A stretch of DNA of 46,240 bases from the NCBI GenBank assembly GCA_024704765.1, contig JAKMXF010000010.1, forward strand, positions 60,689 to 106,928, written 5' to 3'. Under the pieces are notes generated by a model, which made no database searches, had not been told where the DNA came from, and saw only the letters and a list, made by a program, of their open reading frames with translations. Positions 1 through 11,418 of the stretch are shown here, in pieces. Both the position numbers and the translations under genes were made by a program. Position 1 is the first letter of the stretch. Every line of letters starts with the position of its first letter. Source of the stretch: Oopsacas minuta (taxonomy: Eukaryota; Porifera; Hexactinellida; Lyssacinosida; Leucopsacidae).

Positions 1-690
1 GTTGATTTCCTATAATGTGGTTATCGTGTTTGGTGAATCTTGTTTAAATCAAGCAAAGTCTCAAAGTTATTGCTTGAATGTACATACTCGGGATTTATGA
101 GCTATTCCTTTTGTGTATAGAATGCACTATTAGTTGAGTTACCATAAACTACAGCAAATGACGCCTATAACTATTATTCGGTGAACTTTTTCCTTTTCTG
201 TATAATGTTTCCCCAAAAATATCGATTTGACTTAGAATCGCCGGGTTTTCCCCTTAATTATTGGATATATCTGTAACTATTAACTTTTTCAAATGAATTC
301 TCTGATATGTTAATTTTCGTGAGGTATGATGAATTTCCTCAAGTTTGACGGGTCACAAGGGTATATTTGCGAAAAATCATTTCTTGACAACGGCGGTGTG
401 TGGTAACATTCCATGATGACTCAGCACATTCAAATCTCAATATTCCACAAGCTAAAAATACAAATAAATACAACTATATTATGATAAAAGGGCAATTAGC
501 TTATTGTGTCTCTTGCTGCCATCCCTTTAATAATAAATATGTTATACTCTGGCGCGCTCCAAAATATCCTAAATATAGCAAATAAACATCTTTTCCTTCG
601 GGTGTTCTATTTCCCATTGGATATGAAGTTAAATTCACGGATAATTGGCAAGTATGTGATTGCCCCCACTAGCGATGGTATTACTTATCT
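1..690. other. no gene recognised
   Basis: The region is AT-rich. Short open frames exist (longest about 110 codons, starting near 660), but they have low-complexity composition, no domain pattern and no splice context. I see no repeat or RNA gene here. Confidence 0.5.
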
Positions 691-691
691 A

Positions 692-779
692 TAGACTGCG
701 TTACCTCTACAAACGGGGTCCAAGGAACGCCGAAAATTGGTACCCGTTTCTACGGGTCCCGTATGTGGAGGTTACACTG
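692..779. repeat. degenerate hairpin element, pogo-like ends
   Basis: Imperfect inverted repeat. The left arm at about 700-717 (GTTACCTCTACAAACGGG) pairs with the reverse complement of about 758-775 (GTAACCTCCACATACGGG), and the right end reads CACTG. This resembles the end structure of the CAGTG-ended MITEs at 1227 and 28262, but the left end has lost the CAGTG. Probably an old MITE. Confidence 0.4.
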
Positions 780-1226
780 TGTATATATTCTAATATAGAA
801 ATAACAACAGACCTGCACAATGAGAGTATACTAATGAATACACTAGTCAACCTAAAGCAGAGAGGGATAATACAATATCTACCTGCATATCTATACCATC
901 TTTGTGTTACTCAACAGATCTCAAAACCTGAAACTTACAGTACACAAACTACATTCCTTAATAACCATAGCAATATAAGAAAAGTAAACAATTGCATTTA
1001 GGTAATCAAGTATGCTGATTCCGAATTCACACTTTCGAATTAATCCTATGTAAATGTATTTGTTGTTTTAATGAATTTAGAGTAAACGAATTGAAATCTG
1101 GAAATATACTTAGAGACTTGCTCTTTCGGCTACAATGGGATAACAATGCCTCGTATATATACTAATATACTAACACAACTAGGTTAATATTTCTACAGAG
1201 AAATATCAATTGAAATCATTGTAATA
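780..1226. other. no gene recognised
   Basis: AT-rich spacer between two small inverted-repeat elements. No coding pattern longer than noise. Confidence 0.5.
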
Positions 1227-1398
1227 CAGTGAAGTCTCCCAATAACAAACACATTTGGGGATTATATTTTGTCTGTTGTAGGTGAGATGTCCGCTTCTCA
1301 AAGATTGATTGAACTTTATTCGTATGTATTATAAACTGATTTCATTCCACGAGTTTGTTCGTTGTAGAGGTGTTGTCCGTTTTTGGGAGACTCCACTG
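1227..1398. mobile_element. 172-bp MITE with TA target duplication (Tc1/mariner/pogo type)
   Basis: The left end starts CAGTGAAGTCTCCCAA and the right end is the reverse complement of CAGTGGAGTCTCCCAA. TA dinucleotides flank both ends (1225-1226 and 1399-1400), the expected target-site duplication. The interior is non-coding, so it must have been moved by a transposase encoded elsewhere. CAGTG(G/A) termini with TA insertion are typical of pogo/Tigger-type elements; the exact family is inferred. Confidence 0.8.
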
Positions 1399-1550
1399 TA
1401 TTGGATATATTCTGTTGTAAACTGAAACACATAAAAGCATAAATATGAAAAGCAAATAATCTGTGTTAGTTATAAATAATGGAAATAATCAATATACTAA
1501 TGTTCAGGTAAACAAGTTCTGAGTGAGAAGTAAACAAAATACAAATACAG

Positions 1551-2946
1551 CTATAATGCTGGTAAAAATTCTATTTTAATTAGAAGAGTTATGCTGTCTT
1601 CTTTACAATATTTAGCTTCTAATATTTGAGTGTTTGAAACGAATAGATAAGTTCCTAAACCTTCATTTCTCAGCTGAGTAGGTCTCTTGAAGCAATCACC
1701 AAAATTCTCCAAATATTCCTTAGTTACTTGATTAGTGTATTTATAGTTATTATTACTGTTAATGTGATTGAGTAGAATTAACGTATATTTGTATCTGATA
1801 GGCCAGTGTAGTTTATCATCATAACCTCCTTTCATAATACAAATGGAAACATATAATTTACCTAAATTTAACCAATTACATTCAATACAGCCCTGACACT
1901 TGTATAAACCTACATAGAATGGATCACTGTAAGTATACTCTTCGTTTTCTATCTTCTGTTTAACACCTGTAATCTTCCATTCCAATTGTCCTGTAGGTAG
2001 AGTTGAATAAGAATAGAGTACTTCTATAATTGATTTCAGTTCTGAATCCTTCTCAGTAATTTGTTTCTCAAAATTCTCGATTTTGGTATTTGCTGTAGCC
2101 AATTTCAGTTTCATATCAGTCATTGATAATCTGTAGTGAATGTGCATGAATTCTTTTTCATGAAAATCCATCTCTCTCCTCTCCATCTCCTCTCTACATC
2201 CATACTCCCAATAAGGACATTCTACCTTCTGTAGAGGACACTCATCATTTAGGTGGACAGGGATATCTCTCCTCTTCAATTGTCTGGTCCCTTCGTCTCC
2301 TTCCCTCACACATCCATTAGGACAAGGAACTGGAAAGTGTTCACAGTCCATCAAATGAGGATTCATCTCACAAGCCTTCACTTTATTCACACAGAATTCA
2401 CACACAAGCTCTCTTAAGGGACACGAGTCTCTCTGGTGTTCTGGGATCCATCTCTTCTCTAGTTTCATTACTTTCCCTTTCCTCTCTCCTTCTAAACAGA
2501 CACAACCCAGAGGACACAGTACAGGAAAGAACTCACATTCTTCCAGGTGGTGTATTGCTGTACTCACTGTGTCACTCCATTCACACCCTCTCTTCTTTAG
2601 GGGACAACTAATCTACAAATAAATAACTCATCTGTAAATGCAAACAAACACTTGTAAATAACAACAAATAAACTACCATTTTATCGGAGACTATTTCACG
2701 GTTCATCTTTACTGGTTGCCATGCTACACCCTCAGGAATGCAGACACCACACCTGAATTCTTCTTCATAGAGACAAGCATCTCTTAACATTCCTTTACAA
2801 CTGCTACATAACAATAATTTCTCTTCCATTTTGCTTGATAAGTTATCTACCAACAAATCAACCCTCCATCCTCTGTAGCTACCATCCTCTGTCTTTATGT
2901 AGACCAAGTCCTCTCTCCCTTCTGAGTCTGTTAACTTCTCTGCCAT
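1551..2946 (-). CDS. TRAF-like protein (zinc fingers, coiled coil, MATH domain), two exons
   Basis: Predicted adaptor of the TNF-receptor-associated factor family, cytosolic, normally acting in innate immune or TNF/Toll-type signalling. Exon 1 is 2677-2946 (90 codons) and exon 2 is 1551-2612, giving about 443 residues. The 64-bp intron 2613-2676 has a GTAGTT donor and TTGTAG acceptor in phase 0. Exon 1 carries a degenerate RING-like Cys cluster (CSSCKGMLRDACL...CGVC). Exon 2 starts inside a TRAF-type zinc finger (CPLKKRGCEW) and adds further Cys/His fingers to about residue 250. A short coiled coil (about 250-295) and a C-terminal MATH domain follow, with the hallmark KGGYDDKLHWPIRYK and a final KEDSITLLIKIEF strand. 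The start ATG opens a MAEK sequence shared with the copy at 35574. No internal stops. It is the inverted paralogue of 35574-37175, with conserved 3' flank, but lacks about 64 coiled-coil residues. Ligase activity is doubtful because the RING is degenerate. Confidence 0.85.
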
Positions 2947-3740
2947 TATACAATATACAAATCTAATACTGAGTAGGAATACTTTGTTTAATTCTTAATA
3001 TATAGAACATGTACATACTATAGCTATCAGTTACAAACAAGACTCTTGTCCTGCTAATTACTAAGTAACAGCTGATATACTAATACTAATACGGTGGATG
3101 CTGAGTATACGGACATCGAGTTTATATGATAACATAAAAGAGTCAACAATATATTACATTTTCTAATATTTACATAAACAAATACTATTATGACGTCATC
3201 ATATGACATCTACAAAATACACTAAATATGTACAAACTAGATTCAAGCATATACCAAATAAGGAAATAATGTATTATTAGATTTTAGGCGCTAACAAAGG
3301 TTAATTAGATTGCAAAAATTAACTAATTGGTTCCTATTTTGAAAATTATTCAAATGCCAATCTATTAAACCTGTAACTAAGTTAGTGAATATAATTACTG
3401 TAATTAGAAATTATATTACCGCTTATAGTGAGTAGTTCAAATGTTAAGAAATACATGGAAATACATTATTGATTAATTACATATACGTTTCCCTAATTAG
3501 ATTATGTGTAATTAATGAATAATTTGTGGTTAGTGTAATGCTATTATTAGAAATGTAAATGGTTGATAAGTTTATGTTCAATAGGAAATAAAAGAGAATT
3601 CAGTAGACACCTGAGGGATGCCAACCGTGAACACAAAGTGTTCGCTTGCTGCGCAACGCCAGTAAGCATAGCTTGCTTGTATTTCTAATTACTAAAGTCA
3701 AATTTGATATGAGAATAGGTTAGTCTATGAAAATATACTT
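2947..3740. other. no gene recognised
   Basis: AT-rich upstream region of the TRAF gene. No domain-like reading frame. A short GC-richer stretch at about 3600-3670 is unexplained. Confidence 0.5.
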
Positions 3741-4187
3741 CTATTGTACTTTAGTCAGGTCATATAATGACAATAATGACAATATTAGTGCTGTAGCCAA
3801 ATTAGATGCGGGCGGTGGACCTCCTGTGAAGGAAGAAGGTAATATCAATCTTCTACCAAATTCTCCAGGATTTATATCTCCAGCAGAGACTACATCACTA
3901 AGTCCGCTGGAGAGTTCTACTCTGAGCTTCTTTTGGTTGAACTTGTAATAATTGAGTCTCACTTGCTGGACTTTAGTGAACACATTAACCAAGTATTGAT
4001 GGTAGAGCCTACCATAGAGGTGTAGATAGCTTACTTCTCCTCTAACCATAATACGATAAGAGTAGAACTCCTTGGGAGTTACACATCCATCTCCTCGGCT
4101 GTGAGGAATTTTCAAGTACCACCCATTATCTCCTGAACGGAACAAAAGAACATTCGAGTATGGGAAAGTTCGTGTCCCTGCTATCAT
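3741..4187 (-). pseudogene. Helitron Rep/helicase fragment (Helitron-like N-terminal domain)
   Basis: The open frame of about 148 codons matches the N-terminal catalytic-helicase protein of Helitron rolling-circle transposons. In order it shows a hydrophobic F..GDNGWYLKIP segment, EFYSYRIMVRG, a GRLYHQYLVNVFTKVQ stretch, FNQKKLRVE, and the family-characteristic LILPSSFTGGP. After GGP the similarity collapses, so the catalytic HUH/tyrosine region and the helicase are missing. The first ATG is only the edge of the surviving frame. It is a 3'-truncated relic with no Helitron termini visible, and it is unlikely to make a working protein. Confidence 0.75.
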
Positions 4188-4327
4188 AAATGAAATAAGT
4201 ACTAGTATATAGCTGATTTCTGATATTTAGGGTGTAGAGGAATCAGGGAAGGAACGCGAACTTATCATAAATGAGGATTCCTTACCCAAGGACCACAAAT
4301 CTGGGGGACACCGTAATTATGAATATA

Positions 4328-5232
4328 CAGTCAAGGGACAAAAGTATTCGACCACACAAATATATTGTCATATATTGTACACTCTTTCCCACTTGTATAT
4401 ATTGTATAGTCAATATTCGTAGCTGCAATCTAGTGATTTGTATAGAATAACATATGTTTTTCAAGAATTTCAAAAAATATTCTCACTTTCCACTTTGTGA
4501 AGGTGTTAATTATTAATAATTATTAAATAATCATTGATAACCAAAATATGTGGTAATTCAAAGCCTATAAAGGATAGTCATTTCTGACTTGATATTTGAA
4601 TTCTACGTAAGCGAGTTACCCCAGATTGAAAGTTTCAATGGGATTGAACAATTTTTGCCAAAGTTATAGAAGAATTTCAATTTGTGCCACTTGTGCCACC
4701 TTTTGCAAAGGTGGCACAAGTGGCCGCTACCAAGAGGTTATTTTGGAATTCCTGGGTTAGCATAGTCATATCAATCGAAAATATTAATTAGACTTATTCC
4801 TCCTAACTCTAGTTGATTTACTTGTAGTGACACTTTTCCTGCCACCTGTGTCACTTTTTTGCAAAAAGTGGCACAAATTGAAATTCTTCTATAACTTTGA
4901 CAGAAATTGTTCAATCCCAATGAAACTTGTAATCTGGGGTAACTCGCCAACGTAGAATTCAAATATCAAGTCAGAGATTATTGATTCTTAATTGGCTTTT
5001 AATTATCATATATTTGATTATCAATGATTATCTAATGATTATTAATAATTAACACCTTCACAAAGTGTAAATCGAAAAAATTTTTTTGAGATTCTGGAAA
5101 AATACATGTTATTCTATGCAAAAGTATTAGATTGCAGCTACGAATATAGACTACACAATATATACGAGTGGGAAAGAGTATACAATTTATGGCAATATAT
5201 TTGTGTGGTCGAATACTTTTGTCCCCTGACTG
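4328..5232. mobile_element. 905-bp foldback transposon with about 390-bp inverted arms
   Basis: The ends are inverted copies of CAGTCAAGGGACAAAAGTAT (right end GTCCCCTGACTG), flanked by TA on both sides (4326-4327 and 5233-5234). The inverted repeat is not confined to the tips. The block with AAGGTGTTAATTATTAATAA (about 4500), the block with GTTACCCCAGATT (about 4615) and the block with CAATTTGTGCCAC (about 4680) all recur inverted at about 5055, 4945 and 4870. Almost the whole element therefore folds into one long hairpin with a loop at about 4720-4850. A small palindrome of GTGCCACCTTTTGC lies at 4686-4716. No transposase is present, so it is non-autonomous, with Tc1/mariner-type TA insertion. 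Confidence 0.88.
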
Positions 5233-5291
5233 TATAAAGAGTGAAATATGATAATTAAGTTACAAACTAATATGTAAACACAACAATATAA

Positions 5292-6449
5292 TTAATATAT
5301 ATTTATTACATTATCATAACTACTAGCACAAATAATATCAAAGTTATTATTAACAACTATTCCTGTAGGATTATTACATATAATTTTGTGTATCAGCTGT
5401 TCATCTTAGTAAATATATTAATTGAATTTCCCCAATTATCGCTAATAATAATATTATTACACAAATCAAAACACAGAAAAATCAATTCTTCTCCATTTTC
5501 TAAATTTATGAAACTTTTCAACAAATCACCTGATTTAGAGAATATGTAAATATTATTAATCTTATTAATGTCTGCTACAAATATCTTATTATTATTTATT
5601 TTGACGTCACGCGGGGATCTGAGTTTGTCTTTTCCTATTTCTCTAATATATTTTAAATCAGAGCTGAATTCTACAATTATATTATTATAAGAATCTGCAA
5701 CTAACATTTCTCCAATTGTGTCAGTTATTAGACCAAGAGGGAGACTAACATTAACACTCTGAATTAATTTGTAATTTGTTGTAGAGAATTTTAATACAGC
5801 ATCAAGACCCTCATCACTTATAAACATCCATTCGTTATGTAATGCTATACCGTGTGGAACATTTAGCTGCTCCTTACCAAATTCATGAATGAACTTACCC
5901 TCTGTAGAGAAGATCTGTATTCTTGCATTGGCTGTATCTGCTATATAGATCTTAACTCCTTCTATAGCTAATCCACGAGGACTATACAGCTCTCCTTTCT
6001 CACTGCCCTTACCACCAATCCTTCTGATGGGCTCGGTCTTGTTTCTGTATGGTACAGCTGTATCCTGAATAGGCCCCAACTTCTCCAGCTGTTCTAGGAG
6101 AGAGTCTAGACCCTTAGTATTGAGGGAAATGCTTAGGATTGGTGTTTCATTTTCACATTTCTGTATTTCAGCTCTTGTTTGCCTCATCTGTTCTTCTTGA
6201 AACTTTACTACTTGGTTCTGTTGAATGGTAGTTTTCATTAATTGTTGGATTAGCTTTCCAGGTCTGTTACTTGTTTCTTTCTTGTGTTCTCCTTCCTTAG
6301 ATAGTCCTGCTTGATATCGAACAGCTGAACAGCAGCTGATCTCTCCTCTCTGCAGCAATCATAATTATCTTCTCGAATGTAGAATAGATCAGCTGTTCCA
6401 CTTGTTCGAAATGATTAGTAGGATTTTCATTTGGGTATTTGGTGGCCAT
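5292..6449 (-). pseudogene. coiled-coil/NHL-repeat protein, copy A, frameshifted
   Basis: Reads as the same protein as the intact copy at 21981. It has an ATG at 6449, an N-terminal THF(E)-type helix, a long coiled coil with LIQQLM and FQEEQMRQTRAEIQK, and then NHL repeats (YSPRGLAIEGVKIYIADTA and similar). At least two frame breaks are visible. One is near 6325, inside the coiled coil, where bases of the conserved LLVHLFDIKQ stretch are missing. The other is near 5400, where the frame leaves INIFTK and reaches a stop. The terminal VINIY-type end is still readable to 5292. NHL repeats form a beta propeller that binds RNA or protein. Probably non-functional, although a 321-codon frame (5393-6358) survives. 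Confidence 0.8.
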
Positions 6450-6491
6450 ATATTTGTTGTTCTGTTTATGATTATTCTCATTTACAGAATG

Positions 6492-6499
6492 TATTTATA
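6492..6499 (-). promoter_or_regulatory. candidate TATA box of NHL copy A
   Basis: TATAAATA on the minus strand lies about 43 bases before the ATG of copy A. The same octamer sits at about the same distance in the other three copies, inside a conserved upstream block that also contains the GTCTCGTGGTAGAGTT motif. Confidence 0.55.
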
Positions 6500-7399
6500 C
6501 AAGTTTGTAGGTTAATTATTCAGGTGTCAAGTGGTGAAATAGAAGGTTTCAACTATTCCCATTTCCTTGAACTCTACCACGAGATTACAGTCTCACAGAA
6601 TTACGGATGTGTTAGATCAGATAGCTTTCAACATGTAAATTAGTTCCGGTTATAACTACCCACATTCCTTGTATAGAATTAGTTGCTATGCTATATTAGC
6701 TATCAATTTCAATTTGTTATTCTAATCATTTCTTGTATATTCCTCCTTGAAATTTATGCAAGAAAAATATCAAAATATCAAAGTTCATATATTTTATACG
6801 TCAGTAAGCTCGCTGAAAACTAATTTCGAAAATATTTGCCATTATCAAAGTATTTTTGTAAGAAATACACATTCCTGGGAATTTCCTAAATCCAGGAAAA
6901 TTATTTGGTAAGGGTAAATGTCATTTTTGATATTTCAGCTATTTAGAAGGGGCAAAGTGTCTGATCATAAGTAAGATAACACTGCCCTTTATCAATACAT
7001 TTAAGAGAGATTCTTTTGAAACTTGTAATATATGTTGGTAAAGGAGGAGTTGATTATTACCAACTGGGATCGTCTAACGTCTAACCAGCCCATAATACGC
7101 TACATAACTATTGAATAACAAGCTACACCTTTTAAGATATCTTATTTCAATTATACAACGTAATGTTTGTTATTATCAGAGGTTATATTTCACACAATTG
7201 TCCGCTATTATGAAAGACAATGGGACAGTTCGTTATTTGCTGTTTTAGAATTGTTACCGATACAGTCAATTCTTGTTATATCAAAGCTCAAGGGACTTTG
7301 ATAATAACTTCGATAGAACTGATGAAATATTTGTTATTTCGACGGTTTGGGACAATATTTGTACAATTTCGATATAACACTGTATTAATATTAATAGCC
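6500..7399. other. NHL copy A upstream block, then no gene recognised
   Basis: Up to about 6720 this matches the 5' flank of the other NHL copies. From there to 7399 I see no domain-bearing frame or repeat. Confidence 0.5.
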
Positions 7400-10300
7400 A
7401 TGAATACGTCAACACCAAAATTTCAGGATAACTCAGAATATTTTGAGAACTTTCCAAGTCCAGATATCTCATCTCCAGATCACTTGGGTAACACCACCGC
7501 TAACTCGGATACCAATTCGCTAGATTGGAATGTATCAAGCCCGTAACACAACCAGTCAGATTTTAGTAATAGCATTCCTTCAGAGTTGCTAGTGTTTGTA
7601 GAGGTAATAGTATATTTAATTCTCGAGTTATATTTCTTTTTATAGCATTACCACTTCACACCTTTTGTGCCATTTTCCTGCCCATCTTATAGGGATATGG
7701 GGGAGCTGGTTTGAGTCCCGTTGGTGCATAAGGACAGTTTTATGTACATATTAAATTTGTTACTATATATATCCACAGCATCTACAACAAGAGGTCCATT
7801 CATTGGACAGGAAATGCTGAGAATACCAGCTGTATGCAGAAGAGTCCAAACTAGCGATGCGTAATATGGAACTAGAACTGGAACTAAACAAACAGGAACT
7901 GAACAGAGAGCGTGAAAAGAGGAAGAAATAATTCTCATTGGCTACTGAGTATAGGATAGAACTTGAGGAGAACTTGCTACTGTAAGTTTATTTAAATAAA
8001 TTTGTTTGTTTGTTTGTTTGTTTGTTGTTGTTGTTTGTTGTTTTACTAGTTCTGCTTATTAACAGGGGCGGCGCCAGGAGAAATTTGGGGGCTCAAGTCC
8101 CCCCGTAATTTTCGAGTGCGCCCCCTAGAGCCCCTCCGTGATTTTCAGGAGATAAAAATTTAGATATTTTTGAACGAACTTGCTTCGTCTTTGTTTTGTT
8201 TTTTCCCAAATTTGTTTGTTTTTATAGATGCCTATTTTAGCTTATATTCCGTCTTACTTCTCCGAAACTCTTGCTTCTCATTCAGTTGATGATTCAGATG
8301 AATCTGGTTACATAACATTAATTCAAATACCTCATTTTTCTTCCTTTGTATATGACAGATTAGCTACACAGGTCATGTTTGCATAAAATTTCTGTGTTTG
8401 ATTGTTATTACCATATTACCTTAATAATCTATGTCTTCATTTCTGATTTACCTATATTATCCATCCAAAGCACCGGGTCATAGAATTTTCTGGCAATTAA
8501 AGGCGAATATGTTGAATAATATAATAGACATTTCGCGCGAGCTTGGCCACCGCGATACAACTTGTCGCCAGGGCCAGCCCCTCCGTTCGCCACTTTCTGG
8601 CGCCGCCCCTGCTTATTAAACGCAAGGAGAGGTAGTACAGTTAAAAAAACTAGTAAATATTAAGAAACGAGATGAGAAATATAAAGAGAGAATTCACTCA
8701 TTACAAAAATCACTTATTGAATTCCAAGAATAGGTAATATACATTCCTAACCGCTATGACTGTTGCTATTGTAGGAGGTTCTCATAAGTTCTATTTTTAG
8801 ATCAAGGAACTAGATGTAAAGGTTGTGAGGGTGATAAATGTGTGAATCAGCTGACAACTGAGAGAGAACAGCTGATTGTTGATTTGGAAGAGGCTACTAA
8901 TAATGCTGAATGTTTAGCTAATCAAAACCAAGAGCTAGAATTAGAAGTAAATTATGTTATCCTAAATGTGATTAATCACATTTTAACACCTCTGTTCTGC
9001 AGGTAACATGGCATAAGGATGAATTATTTGATACCAGAGAATCTCTGAATCATCTCTAGAAACAGTTTGAGTTTGAATTTCTTAAGGTAAGTATTACTAT
9101 ATGCAAAACAAACTACCTGTGTAACAAACAGTGCTACTCCGTTACTTCGTCTACTCAGTCATTTTCCTTCATTTCTACAGACCCCGTTAGTGGAGCACTG
9201 TATATGCTCGTTCTCTGTCTCGTGTTTTCTGGCCTTTGATATTTGTTATTTAGCAAACAGACAATCTTGTGCAGATGAAGTTAGCTTGTTAGAAGAGATA
9301 GGACAAGATGGAATCGTTAGTTTATGAATTTATTTATTTATTTGATTATTATTATTTATAAAATTCCTAGTTCGGCGGACCGATACACTTACAAACAGAT
9401 CGTGACTCTGCGGATGAACAGACAGGTAAAGCTAATTGTAGCATATGTTACTTTGACATTTGGGATCAAATTTATACAATTTCATACCTCGATATAAGTG
9501 GGTATTTCGATATATTCGTGTTCTACATAACAGGAGTTGACTGTTAAGATTCTGTATATATTTCTCACTCGCATTAATGATACTAATTATAGATATTCCT
9601 GAATACATGACACCTCAAATGCTTCCTCCAGCTAAGCCTACTGGGTTCATTGATGCTCCCAAATTGGAGTACTTAGAACAAGAGGTTGGTAGAGTTTGTA
9701 CTCTAGAGGAGACTATAGCCTCACTCATGGAGCAGTTAGATGTAACTAATAGTGAGTGTGATGATTTGCACTCTGAATTATTCACTAGCAGAGCACAGGT
9801 TCTTATTAATATATTGTTTGTTTGTTGTTTGTTTTTTGTTTGTCCCCTTCTGTCATCAGTAACTCACCAAGGGGTGAATAGACCGGTTTAATTGGTTGTT
9901 TACTTTTTGTTTACTTGTTTCCTAGGTTAAATTGAAAGAGAAAGAGTGTGTGGAGATGAGAGATAAATTATTAGAATTAAAGACAGAGATAGATAGAATG
10001 AGAAATAAAGTCAACAAAGCAAGAGTTAAACTATCAAAAGTTGCTAACGAAAAATAAATGTTAGAAGAAAGGTAATAAACAAACAAACAAACAAGCAAAC
10101 AACTATAATTATACACACTCGTCTCTAATTAGATGTTCGTGCTACAGTAATAGTTTGGAAGAGAAGAGAGAAGAAAATTTAAGCTTAGAAAGACAGCTAA
10201 TTTCACTCATCGAGCAAAAGGTCGTTTTATCAGAGGAAACAGCGGCTTACGAGGTTTGTACGAATAAATTATAATAGCTCCTTCGATGATCACCTTCTAC

Positions 10301-10790
10301 CTCCCTCTCTAAGGGGTGTAGTCAAATACCAACGAAGAGTAACATATGTTTCAATGTCATATAAGCATGTTAGGGAGTTAGTGAATAGTAAAGATCCTTA
10401 GTGTTAGACTGCTATTATTCCACAGCATAGTCTCTTTACTGTATTAATTAATTAGAGTCCTATTATCTAGATCACTGGTTCCCAATCAGTAGACTAATTT
10501 AAAACACACTCAAATGACCCCTGCTATCCTCCGCTTATGTAAAGTAATACTCTATTGAATTTATTTAGAGTCAATTTGAAACTGACATATATTCTAGAGC
10601 TAAAAGTCCCAGAGTTCCCTTCCCCTCTCGTGTCCTACCCTATATACACAACATAAGGCAACTGTAATATGCTAAATTCATAAATGTATTTGTTTGTTTG
10701 TTTGTTGTTTAGATTGATGTAAGCTGTCTCCTAAAATCAAACATAAACAAGAAATTGCAAACAGAAGAACACACAAGCCTAGAAAATTAA
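7400..10790 (+). pseudogene. many-exon coiled-coil protein gene with in-frame stops
   Basis: A chain of short plus-strand segments encodes charged heptad-type sequence, each bounded by AG and GT. They are: start ATG at 7400 (MNTSTPKFQDNSEYFENF); about 7790-7980 (MELELELNKQELNREREK); about 8623-8720; 8802-8943 (QLTTEREQLIVDLEEA); 9005-9087; 9254-9318; 9371-9426; 9594-9798 (LEQEVGRVCTLEETIASL); 9926-10070 (KLKEKECVEMRDKLLELK); about 10135-10252 (LEEKREENLSLERQLISL); and 10713-10787. Donors such as GTAAGT at 7983 and 9088 look real. Stops interrupt several exons (after WNVSSP near 7543, in the second exon, in 9005-9087, and after VANEK near 10054). This is either a decayed gene or a mis-split one. 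The family is not recognised, and the coiled coil alone does not give a function. Introns contain TTTG-rich runs. Confidence 0.55.
8063..8611. mobile_element. 549-bp non-autonomous hAT-type element
   Basis: The ends are perfect 15-bp inverted repeats, CAGGGGCGGCGCCAG and its complement. They are flanked by a perfect 8-bp duplication CTTATTAA (8055-8062 and 8612-8619). CAGGG-type ends with an 8-bp target duplication are the signature of the hAT superfamily. The interior has only short open frames. It sits in an intron of the coiled-coil gene, a few bases before a candidate acceptor. Confidence 0.9.
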
Positions 10791-11340
10791 ATGGTTTTCC
10801 TAGCAACGGTACCGTATATTTGGAATTTAATTATATTAGTATTTTGTTTTCATATCCAGCTGTTCCATTTATACAACATATACGTATAGATATCCTCAAC
10901 TGGTATTTGATCGGTTAAAGACAGTGACGTCATGGCAAGAGGGCATAATAGGATTGCCAGATTTTCAAAAGTCCAAACCAGGGACAAATTTCTTACTGAC
11001 AATCAGCGTTTGGTTTTGGGGGTGGGAGTACGGCGCGTCACTACTTCTTTTCTCGGGGGCTGCTCTCACCGCGGTTTCTAAGAAAAGTATAATTAACTAA
11101 GGACTAGTAGACCTTCCAAAGCGGACAATTATTAGAAATATTCCACAACATAAGCAATTTGATTTTTTTACAATCTATAACAGATCATAGTATAATTAAG
11201 TCAACACCTTTATTCCACTTAATCGGGTTAAGATGGATTGGTAGAGTCTACTGTATGCCACTTAACACTATACACAAATCCATTTCTGAATTGTAATTCT
11301 ATCTGTTAACACAAATGACTATTGAGTATAATTAGATTAA
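10791..11340. other. no gene recognised
   Basis: Spacer between the coiled-coil gene and the NHL gene. A GTAGAGTCTACTGTA motif at about 11241 resembles a lone CAGTAGACTC-type MITE end (a similar end lies at about 35276). Nothing else supported. Confidence 0.45.
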
Positions 11341-11348
11341 TATAAAAG
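11341..11348 (+). promoter_or_regulatory. candidate TATA box (TATAAAAG)
   Basis: A consensus TATA box 71 bases before the ATG of the NHL gene at 11419, leaving room for a short 5' leader. Only the motif and spacing support it. Confidence 0.5.
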
Positions 11349-11418
11349 CACTGTATGTATTGTGGTAGGTATATTGATATAGTTAAAAGTTATAGAATAT
11401 ACGTTTGAGTTAAGAGTT

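Noticed and set aside
400-1001. Three short overlapping open frames near the start
   Set aside because: No domain pattern, no start or splice context, and overlap with a degenerate hairpin. Expected by chance in AT-rich DNA.
7220-7546. 108-codon plus-strand frame starting at 7220
   Set aside because: Only the part from the ATG at 7400 looks like exon 1 of the coiled-coil gene; the upstream part is hydrophobic noise.
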